This document shows, in pieces, positions 1 through 4,681 of a stretch of DNA of 5,560 bases. Source of the stretch: Candidatus Margulisiibacteriota bacterium (lineage in GTDB: Bacteria; Margulisbacteria; WOR-1; O2-12-FULL-45-9). A program made the translations under genes and the position numbers. The stretch covers positions 1-5,560 of the forward strand of contig JASEHX010000088.1 in the NCBI GenBank assembly GCA_030018645.1, written 5' to 3'. Position 1 is the stretch's first letter. Every line of letters starts with the position of its first letter. Below the pieces are notes generated by a model. It was not told the DNA's origin. It ran no database searches and saw only the letters and a program-made list of their open reading frames with translations.

Positions 1-60
1 TGGGAGAGGGGGGTATTTTCAGGGACTGCGGGTGAGGGATTTTGGGGAATTTCTGCATAT
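1..60. other. G-rich stretch downstream of pta
   Basis: No gene is recognisable in these 60 bases. The plus strand carries 26 G and only 5 C, in runs at 2-4, 8-13, 22-24, 30-32, 36-38 and 44-47. The last four runs are separated by loops of 5, 3 and 5 bases, which fits the usual four-tract G-quadruplex pattern. The pta transcript leaving the gene here is therefore C-rich and G-poor, as Rho loading sites often are; no hairpin-plus-U-tract terminator is visible inside the window. The left edge also resembles one arm of the common intergenic inverted repeats built from GGGAGAGGG and GGGTGAGGG blocks; a matching arm would lie outside the window. The composition is seen directly; all three roles are inference. 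Confidence 0.45.
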
Positions 61-1056
61 TTATTGAGCTTGCACGGCCGTAATTGCAACCACATTCACA
101 ATATCTTCCACGCTGCAGCCGCGCGAGAGGTCGTTAATCGGCTTGGCCTCGCCCTGCAAAATTGGCCCAAAGGCCTGGGCATGAGCCAAGCGTTCGGTCA
201 ATTTGTAGCCAATATTGCCAGCGTCAAGGTCGGGGAAAATTAAAATATTTGCCCGGCCGGCGACCAAACTGTTAGGAGCTTTTCTTTGCCCAACTCTAGG
301 AATGAGAGCGGCATCGATCTGTAATTCGCCGTCAATTAACAGGTCGGGCCGCTTTTTATGGGAAATTTCGGTGGCTTTGATCACTTTGTCAACATCAGGA
401 TGGACGGCGGAGGTTTTGGTTGAAAAAGAGAGCATAGCAATTCGCGGTTCTTTGCCAATCAGTTTGGCGAATGAATCAGCCGTTTGGATGGCAATATCGG
501 CCAGTTGTTCGGCGGTGGGGTTGGGGACAACTCCGCAGTCGGCATAGAATAAAAGCCCTTCTTCGCCAAAAGCTTTGTCATTTAAGACCATGACAAAAAA
601 ACTGGAAATAATGGATTGTCCTTTGGCCACGCCAACGCATTCGATGGCGGCTTTAATGGTATCTGCGGTAAAATGAGTAGCCCCCGTGACGACTCCGTCA
701 GCTTCCCCCTGGTCAAGCAGCATTGCCGCGTAATAGGGATAATCATCCATTAAAAGATGCTTGGCTTTTTCAATGGTCATGCCCTTTTGGGCGCGCTTTT
801 CTTTAAGGATTTGCACATATTTGTCCAGCTTTTCGGATTTGCGGGGATCAATAATGGGAATATTGCCTATTTCAACATTGTTATCCGCGGCTAATTTATG
901 AACATCTTCTTCTTTGCCAATTAGTATTATTTTTGCCAGGCGGCTTTTAACGATTAATTCAGCCGCTTCAAGCATCCGCAGATCTTCGGTTTCAGGCAGG
1001 ACGATAATTTTGTTGAGTCGTTTGGCTTTATTCCATGTTTCTTGAATAAAATCCAT
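61..1056 (-). CDS. pta: phosphate acetyltransferase (Pta)
   Basis: This 331-residue protein is a stand-alone phosphotransacetylase, a cytosolic enzyme that interconverts acetyl-CoA plus phosphate with acetyl phosphate plus CoA. With acetate kinase it makes ATP from acetyl-CoA, or runs in reverse to activate acetate. Its length is that of the catalytic domain alone, without the N-terminal regulatory part of the E. coli enzyme. Family signatures run the whole length: DGVVTGATHFTADT (about 120-133), DCGVVPNPTAEQLA (173-186), MLSFSTK (208-214), ANILIFPDLDAGN (269-281) and the active-site region GPILQGEAKPINDLSRGCSVED (297-318), where the Ser-Arg of LSRG matches the catalytic pair known in the family. 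The start is supported by AGGA at 1067-1064, 7 nt upstream and overlapping the stop codon of the exonuclease gene, so the two are co-transcribed. No acetate kinase gene is in the window. Phosphate butyryltransferase is a relative but fits less well. Confidence 0.95.
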   Translation of the reverse strand: MDFIQETWNKAKRLNKIIVLPETEDLRMLEAAELIVKSRLAKIILIGKEEDVHKLAADNNVEIGNIPIIDPRKSEKLDKYVQILKEKRAQKGMTIEKAKHLLMDDYPYYAAMLLDQGEADGVVTGATHFTADTIKAAIECVGVAKGQSIISSFFVMVLNDKAFGEEGLLFYADCGVVPNPTAEQLADIAIQTADSFAKLIGKEPRIAMLSFSTKTSAVHPDVDKVIKATEISHKKRPDLLIDGELQIDAALIPRVGQRKAPNSLVAGRANILIFPDLDAGNIGYKLTERLAHAQAFGPILQGEAKPINDLSRGCSVEDIVNVVAITAVQAQ

Positions 1057-1063
1057 GGCTTTA

Positions 1064-1067
1064 TCCT
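1064..1067 (-). promoter_or_regulatory. ribosome binding site of pta
   Basis: AGGA reads on the minus strand 7 nt before the pta ATG. It overlaps the TAG stop (1066-1068) of the upstream exonuclease gene, so ribosomes finishing that gene release right at the pta start, which suggests translational coupling. It is the clearest Shine-Dalgarno site in the window. Confidence 0.6.
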
Positions 1068-1713
1068 ACAACCGGGCAATGAAGGCGTCAAGCTGGGCTT
1101 TGTTAGCAATGCCTTGATCTTTCAAGATTGGAAGAAAATGTTCCCAAACCTGAAAAGTTAATTCAACATCGCCCATAGCGCGGTGGCGGTTTTGGATATT
1201 GATTCCGAAGTGCGCGGCAACCGTGTGTAATTTGTGGTTTGCGAGCTGGGGCAGGAAACGACGGGCTAGTTTTACCGTGCAAATGGTTTGGTTAGTGAGC
1301 TCTAGGTTTAAATTTTTTTTAAGATGGTGTTTGATAAAGGGGATATCAAATTCCGAGTTGTGGGCGACCAGGACTGCATCTTTGGCAAATTCGACAAATC
1401 GCTTTAAAACAGATTCAGCCGCCGGAGCATCTTTGACTGTTTCCGCGTCAATGCCGGTCAAACGGGTGATCTCAACTGGTATAGGATATTTGGGCTTGAT
1501 CAAAGAAGAATAAATGTCTTTCAGCTCTTTGCCCGCCACTTTCATGGCGGCAATTTCGGTCATTTCAAATAGCGCTGGCTCAAGGCCGGTAGTTTCAATA
1601 TCAACGATCACAAATTCAAGATCGTCCAGGGTGGCGCCTCTGGCCCGCGCCAAAAATTTATATTCTTTTTCCAATTGCTGAAATTGTTGGTCTTTAAGTA
1701 AATCTACAAGCAT
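1066..1713 (-). CDS. DnaQ-like 3'-5' exonuclease (DEDDh family)
   Basis: This 215-residue protein is a metal-dependent 3'-5' exonuclease of the RNase T/DnaQ fold, related to the proofreading epsilon subunit of DNA polymerase III. All catalytic residues are visible: Exo I DIETTG (residues 38-43; D38, E40), Exo II in HNSEFDIPF (118-126; D123) and Exo III HRAMGD (177-182; H177, D182), the spacing of the DEDDh subgroup. About 33 residues precede Exo I, including a charged, probably helical segment (7-25) that may be a contact surface. No helicase, GIY-YIG or polymerase domain is attached, so it could be a proofreading subunit or a free-standing repair or RNA-trimming nuclease; the substrate cannot be read from sequence. 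It is the first gene of the operon with pta, only 9 nt apart. The start is ATG at 1713 with a weak purine-rich AGAAGAA upstream. Confidence 0.9.
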   Translation of the reverse strand: MLVDLLKDQQFQQLEKEYKFLARARGATLDDLEFVIVDIETTGLEPALFEMTEIAAMKVAGKELKDIYSSLIKPKYPIPVEITRLTGIDAETVKDAPAAESVLKRFVEFAKDAVLVAHNSEFDIPFIKHHLKKNLNLELTNQTICTVKLARRFLPQLANHKLHTVAAHFGINIQNRHRAMGDVELTFQVWEHFLPILKDQGIANKAQLDAFIARL

Positions 1714-1740
1714 TTTGGCTGTTCTTCTGCTAACAATAAA

Positions 1741-1749
1741 ATTGTAGCA
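1741..1749 (-). promoter_or_regulatory. extended -10 promoter element for the exonuclease-pta operon
   Basis: On the minus strand TGCTACAAT (1749 to 1741) matches an extended -10 element, TGn followed by a five-of-six match to TATAAT. Transcription would begin near 1734, giving a leader of about 20 nt before the ATG at 1713. No good -35 box stands 16-18 bp upstream, which is tolerable for extended -10 promoters. A perfect TTGACA also lies on this strand (1759 to 1754), but only 7 bp from this -10 and with no convincing -10 at normal spacing. Confidence 0.45.
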
Positions 1750-1765
1750 TGGCTGTCAAATTTAA

Positions 1766-1794
1766 TTGTTTTGCCTTCTTGTTTCCGCTATAAT
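1766..1794 (+). promoter_or_regulatory. promoter of the mntA-hepT pair
   Basis: A consensus TATAAT (1789-1794) is preceded at exactly 17 bp by TTGTTT (1766-1771), a weak -35 box. The expected transcription start, about 7 nt after the -10, falls near 1801, only about 2 nt before the ATG at 1803. The message should therefore be leaderless or nearly so. This promoter stands back to back with the one driving the minus-strand exonuclease-pta operon. Confidence 0.6.
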
Positions 1795-1802
1795 ATTTTA
1801 AA

Positions 1803-2105
1803 ATGCAGCGGCAAAAAGACATTAAAGATGAACGTTTGCAGGATATTGTTAATAAAATCCTGGCGGTTGCAGATCCAGATAAAATCATGCTTTATGGATC
1901 AAGAGCCAGAAATGAAAATGGCTCCCGCAGTGATTTTGATATTGCCGTTTTTGGCAAGGTCAATATCGATAAAATATGGGATAATTTGCAAGAAGCAGAT
2001 ACTCTTTTAAAAATTGACCTAGTTGCTTTTGATGAATTAACGAACGAAATATTAAAAAAGAAGATATTAGCTGAAGGAATAATTTTATATGAAAGAAAAA
2101 TTTGA
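1803..2105 (+). CDS. mntA: MntA-like minimal nucleotidyltransferase (type VII antitoxin)
   Basis: This 100-residue protein is a minimal nucleotidyltransferase of the polymerase-beta fold. It shows the full signature: GSRAR (residues 32-36), SDFDIAVFG (43-51) with metal-binding D44 and D46, and a third acidic residue in KIDLVAF (D72). In characterised type VII toxin-antitoxin pairs, MntA transfers AMP units from ATP to a tyrosine of the HEPN partner and so silences it. Here the 3' end overlaps the HEPN gene by 17 bp, so the two should be translated together. The ATG at 1803 lies 8 nt after a TATAAT box with no room for a Shine-Dalgarno site, so initiation is probably leaderless. Codons are markedly A/T-rich compared with pta, which hints at acquisition. 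Family assignment is firm; antitoxin activity is inferred from motif and context. Confidence 0.88.
   Translation: MQRQKDIKDERLQDIVNKILAVADPDKIMLYGSRARNENGSRSDFDIAVFGKVNIDKIWDNLQEADTLLKIDLVAFDELTNEILKKKILAEGIILYERKI
2074..2078 (+). promoter_or_regulatory. ribosome binding site of the HEPN gene
   Basis: AAGGA lies 10 nt before the ATG at 2089, inside the 3' end of mntA. It gives the toxin its own initiation signal although the two frames overlap. Confidence 0.45.
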
Positions 2106-2478
2106 GGCATATTGTAGTGCATTGGAAAGGTTGAATAAAGCATTGCAAAGCGAACCGACCGAGATGAACCGGGACGCAACTATCCAAAGATTTGAATTTA
2201 CTTATGAATTAGCTTGGAATATATTAAAAAAATATTTAGCGCAAATTGGCATTGATTGCTTGAATCCACGGGATTGTTTTATGGCGGCATTTCAGCAAAA
2301 GATTATTGACCTGGAAGATGAGGATACATGGATTGGAATGATAAAAGATCGGAACCTTTCCAGCCATGTTTATGATGAAGATACAGCAAAAAAAATTTAC
2401 GATCGCGTCAAATTAATATATTTTATTCAATTTAGGAAGTTACAGGAAGAATTGAAAGAGCGGTTAAAACTTTATTAA
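2089..2478 (+). CDS. hepT: HepT-like HEPN ribonuclease (type VII toxin)
   Basis: This 129-residue, probably all-helical protein belongs to the HEPN group paired with minimal nucleotidyltransferases (the HI0074 or 'nucleotidyltransferase substrate-binding' family). Characteristic segments are RFEFTYELAWNILKKYL (34-50) and DRNLSSHVYDEDTAKKIY (87-104). The latter contains R88-x4-H93-x-Y95, the R-x4-H-x-Y signature: Arg and His form the RNase active site of HEPN dimers, and the Tyr is the residue AMPylated by MntA in studied systems. Both catalytic residues are intact, so the toxin looks active. It follows mntA with a 17-bp overlap. Its last 15 bp overlap the end of the convergent DUF362 gene, with no terminator between. 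Order here is antitoxin then toxin. Function is inferred from motif and pairing; older annotations call such proteins substrate-binding subunits. Confidence 0.87.
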   Translation: MKEKFEAYCSALERLNKALQSEPTEMNRDATIQRFEFTYELAWNILKKYLAQIGIDCLNPRDCFMAAFQQKIIDLEDEDTWIGMIKDRNLSSHVYDEDTAKKIYDRVKLIYFIQFRKLQEELKERLKLY

Positions 2479-3348
2479 AGAATAATCTCTTTGTCCCAGT
2501 CCCATTTCTTCCGCATATCTTAACTGCACTTCCCAATCCACCGTCGGATAGAGCGTCTTAAATTTGTCAGAACCTTTTATCCTTCCTTCCGTTCCATTGA
2601 CCAAATCAACACAGGCCTGGTCTAATGCCACCGGATCAAACGAAGCTAATATCCCGATGTCCGGCACAATTGGCTCGGAATTGAAGGGATAACAATCGCA
2701 TTGCTCTGAAACATCACAGATAAATGTAATAAAAGCGATCTTATTTTTGAAGGGCTGTATGATAGCGGCGGCGTATTCCACCATCTTTTGCTGAACAACA
2801 TTAGAAGATGCTACCCAGCAGGAAGAAAGGGTTTGTTTTTTGGTACACTTTGGAGCGGCTTTGCAATGCTCGCAGTCAGAGTGCATGTCCAATTTGCCTG
2901 CCCGACTGGCCAGCCCCATACTGATATTTTTAATGGCCCCGCCAAAGCCGGTTAATTCATGCCCCTTAAAATGCGAAATGGCAATCAAGGCCTTGGCATC
3001 AAGGGAAAGCGTATCAGCGAAATAGCCATCGGAAATCTTGACTGGCGCTCCGCTGTTTTCTAATGTGTAGCCGTGGTCAGCCGCCGTTTGCAGATGGGCA
3101 GCATTATCCATGCGGGAACCTTTATATAATGTGTTGGCATCGGTCCAAAACGAGTCACCGCCTAAAGCTTGGATCAATTTGACAATTGGTTTAACCCGTT
3201 CTGACTTGAGATAAGCATTATTGCCTTTTTCGCCAAAATGGATCTTAAGGGCCACCGCGTCCTGCGGGGAAATAATTTTGCCAATACCGGCGGCGTCAAA
3301 AAGGTCAGCGACCTTGTTTAGGTCTTTGCTGAAAAATACATGGTTCAT
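2464..3348 (-). CDS. DUF362 family protein, putative iron-sulfur protein
   Basis: This 294-residue protein belongs to the DUF362 family, whose biochemical role is not established. Family signatures are AVALKIHFGEKGN (31-43), SHFKGHELTGFGGAIKNISMG (125-145) and the C-terminal block CDCYPFNSEPIVPDIGILAS (217-236) followed by FDPVALDQACVDLVN (237-251). The ending GLGQRDYSLIKF is typical, so it looks complete. Many relatives carry a ferredoxin-type C-x2-C-x2-C-x3-CP insert after the glycine-rich block. Here that place holds only C159-x2-C162-x5-C168 with C177 further on, so any cluster would be atypical. Further cysteines are C211, C217 and C219. No signal peptide is seen, so it is probably cytosolic. 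The start ATG overlaps the TGA of the glycosylase gene (ATGA), implying coupled translation; no Shine-Dalgarno site is evident. Family call is firm, function unknown. Confidence 0.85.
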   Translation of the reverse strand: MNHVFFSKDLNKVADLFDAAGIGKIISPQDAVALKIHFGEKGNNAYLKSERVKPIVKLIQALGGDSFWTDANTLYKGSRMDNAAHLQTAADHGYTLENSGAPVKISDGYFADTLSLDAKALIAISHFKGHELTGFGGAIKNISMGLASRAGKLDMHSDCEHCKAAPKCTKKQTLSSCWVASSNVVQQKMVEYAAAIIQPFKNKIAFITFICDVSEQCDCYPFNSEPIVPDIGILASFDPVALDQACVDLVNGTEGRIKGSDKFKTLYPTVDWEVQLRYAEEMGLGQRDYSLIKF

Positions 3349-3980
3349 TGGACGGAAAGCTTGTCAACCTGGCGGTGAAATTCCAATGCATGTTTAACTT
3401 CAAGCATATCTTGCCAGGTGATCCATTTGGGCGAACCCTTTTCCTTCGATGGGTTGCGCAGAAGATAGGCGGGGTGGAAGATGGGAAAAACATCAATATC
3501 GGTTCCCGGCAGTTTAAACCATTTACCGCGAATGCTGGTCATGGGTTCGTCTTTTTTAAGCACCGCTTTTACGGCAGGAGCTCCAGCTAATAAGATAATT
3601 TTTGGCCTGACCAACCGGATTTGCGCTTCAAGATAGGGACGACAGGCCTCTTGTTCACTGGCCAGCGGCGCCCGGTTTTCCGGCGGGCGGCATTTGACGG
3701 TATTAGCAATATAAATATCATCCGGCCGTTTGATATTGATTGATTCCAAGATTTTAGTTAAGAGTTGTCCCGCCCGACCGACAAAAGGTTCACCTTGAAG
3801 GTCTTCCTCGGCTCCGGGAGCTTCTCCGATCAACATTAAGCTGCAGGGAACGGAACCTGATCCAAACACAACTTTAGTGCGGCCCTTTGCAAGAGGGCAC
3901 TTGGTGCATTTTTCGGCCAGAACTTTTACTTCGGCATAGGGTAACGAGAATAAATCCGGCTCTTGCGAGAAAAGGTCCAT
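3345..3980 (-). CDS. type-4 uracil-DNA glycosylase, [4Fe-4S]
   Basis: This protein (211 residues from the start chosen here) is a family-4 uracil-DNA glycosylase, which removes uracil from DNA to begin base excision repair. Visible motifs are the first cysteine pair CTKC (C25, C28), motif A GEAPGAEED (52-60), GEPFVGRAGQLL (63-74), NTVKCRPPENR (93-103; C97), C113 completing the four iron-sulfur ligands, and the motif HPAYLLRNP (169-177) near the C-terminus. The SPO1 DNA-polymerase-like glycosylase family shares this fold and often carries the same automated name. An upstream in-frame ATG at 3998 would add six residues, but it lies inside an extended -10 box (TGCTATTAT) whose spacing fits a leaderless start at 3980. 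Neither start has a Shine-Dalgarno site. The gene heads an operon with the DUF362 gene (4-bp overlap). Function is well supported; the exact start is less sure. Confidence 0.93.
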   Translation of the reverse strand: MDLFSQEPDLFSLPYAEVKVLAEKCTKCPLAKGRTKVVFGSGSVPCSLMLIGEAPGAEEDLQGEPFVGRAGQLLTKILESINIKRPDDIYIANTVKCRPPENRAPLASEQEACRPYLEAQIRLVRPKIILLAGAPAVKAVLKKDEPMTSIRGKWFKLPGTDIDVFPIFHPAYLLRNPSKEKGSPKWITWQDMLEVKHALEFHRQVDKLSVQ

Positions 3981-3988
3981 ATTTTGAA

Positions 3989-3997
3989 ATAATAGCA
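3989..3997 (-). promoter_or_regulatory. extended -10 promoter of the glycosylase-DUF362 operon
   Basis: Minus-strand TGCTATTAT (3997 to 3989) is an extended -10 box with a five-of-six match to TATAAT. TTCAAA (4017 to 4012), 17 bp upstream, is a possible weak -35. The ATG at 3980 follows after 8 nt, close to the expected transcription start, so the message would be leaderless. The ATG at 3998 would lie upstream of that start and could not be translated from this promoter. Confidence 0.45.
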
Positions 3998-4004
3998 TTA
4001 AAAA

Positions 4005-4035
4005 TTGAGGATTTGAAGGGCTTTTATGCTATAAT
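4005..4035 (+). promoter_or_regulatory. extended -10 promoter of marC
   Basis: TGCTATAAT (4027-4035) is a perfect extended -10 element. TTGAGG (4005-4010) is a possible -35 at a long 19-bp spacing. Transcription should begin near 4042, about 3 nt before the ATG at 4045, again giving a leaderless or nearly leaderless message. It is divergent from the glycosylase promoter; the two -10 boxes are about 30 bp apart. Confidence 0.55.
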
Positions 4036-4044
4036 TTGCCAGTT

Positions 4045-4632
4045 ATGGAGCAGTTTTTATTCCAAACCATAAAAGTATTTGTTGCCCTTTTTATTATCAC
4101 TGATTCGGTTGGCAACTTGCCCTTCTTTATGGGTATGACCGAAGGGATGGAGCATCTGCAGAGGCGCAAAATATTTACAACGGCACTGCTTACCGGCGCT
4201 TTTGTTTTAGCCGTTTTTGGCATAGCCGGAACGTTAATCCTGGACCTTTTTAACCTTACCATGGATGACTTCCGCATCGGCGGCGGGATTTTACTATTGA
4301 TCATATCGATTGAAATTCTCCTGCGCGGGAAAGTGAGTTACGAGCACAAGGAAGATGTGGGGGTGGTGCCTCTGGGCTGTCCATTGCTGGTGGGGCCGGG
4401 AGCGGTTGCGACCACATTAATGTTCCTGAATATATTTAATCCCTACGCGGTGATTGCCGGGGTGGGACTGTGTTTCCTTGCAATTTGGATTATCCTTTAT
4501 TTTGCCGAACATATCTACCGCATCTTGGGCCACAATGGGGCGCTGATTATCACCAAAATTGCTGCCATCATGATTGCCGCTATTGCGGTGCGCTTTATAA
4601 GAGTTGGCATCCAATCCGTCTTCCATGTCTAA
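4045..4632 (+). CDS. marC: MarC family integral membrane protein
   Basis: This 195-residue inner-membrane protein belongs to the MarC (UPF0056) family, whose transported substrate, if any, is not established; the old link to multiple antibiotic resistance in E. coli has not held up. Hydrophobic segments lie at roughly 7-29, 44-66, 77-93, 110-130, 134-153 and 166-186, giving the six membrane spans of the family. Conserved sites are DSVGNLP (20-26), RIGGGILLL (77-85) and VPLGCPLLVGPGAVATT (108-124), and the length is typical. An in-frame TTG at 4036 would add three residues, but it directly abuts the -10 box and precedes the expected transcription start, so ATG 4045 is preferred. The gene end overlaps the start of a truncated phosphatase reading frame by 8 bp and leads into tolC, so these are probably co-transcribed. 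The gene symbol is used at family level. Confidence 0.9.
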   Translation: MEQFLFQTIKVFVALFIITDSVGNLPFFMGMTEGMEHLQRRKIFTTALLTGAFVLAVFGIAGTLILDLFNLTMDDFRIGGGILLLIISIEILLRGKVSYEHKEDVGVVPLGCPLLVGPGAVATTLMFLNIFNPYAVIAGVGLCFLAIWIILYFAEHIYRILGHNGALIITKIAAIMIAAIAVRFIRVGIQSVFHV

Positions 4633-4681
4633 TCTCTATCTTGTCCGCCACGGAGATGCAGAACGACATTATGAAGAATAA
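4625..4681 (+). pseudogene. 5' remnant of a SixA/RHG-type histidine phosphatase gene
   Basis: An 18-codon frame encodes MSNLYLVRHGDAERHYEE and then stops. The segment LYLVRHGDAE is the beginning of SixA-type phosphohistidine phosphatases of the histidine phosphatase superfamily, where the RHG histidine is the phosphorylated nucleophile. Such proteins are normally about 150-160 residues, so only the first strand and catalytic loop remain. No continuation is seen in the other frames downstream, which already encode the TolC signal peptide. Its ATG overlaps the 3' end of marC by 8 bp, as an intact operon gene would, and its stop overlaps the start of tolC by 11 bp. The simplest reading is a deletion that removed the body of a marC-adjacent sixA gene; a junction around 4661-4670 is a guess. 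A short translated leader coupling marC to tolC, or an assembly join, remain possible. Confidence 0.65.

Noticed and set aside
215..547. Plus-strand reading frame of 110 codons opposite pta
   Set aside because: It lies wholly inside the well-supported pta gene on the other strand, has no recognisable motif and resembles no family; it is a shadow.
1199..1513. Plus-strand reading frame opposite the exonuclease
   Set aside because: It is antisense to the conserved DEDDh domain, and the translation shows no domain.
1754..1759. Minus-strand perfect TTGACA as a -35 box for the exonuclease-pta operon
   Set aside because: At 16-18 bp spacing only poor -10 matches follow (for example TTGTTA), while the good extended -10 (TGCTACAAT) is only 7 bp away. 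It may be incidental.
1892..2187. Minus-strand frames across the toxin-antitoxin pair
   Set aside because: They are opposite genes with intact catalytic motifs and have no motif or promoter of their own.
2479..2520. A rho-independent terminator between hepT and DUF362
   Set aside because: The frames overlap, and no GC-rich hairpin with a T-tract was seen on either strand.
4036..4044. TTG start extending marC by three residues
   Set aside because: It directly abuts the TATAAT box (4030-4035) and lies before the expected transcription start; ATG 4045 gives the normal family N-terminus.
4656..4670. In-frame ATG at 4656 as the tolC start
   Set aside because: The only purine-rich site, GGAG, directly abuts it with no spacer. 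ATG 4671 begins a classic lysine-plus-hydrophobic signal peptide and overlaps the upstream stop.
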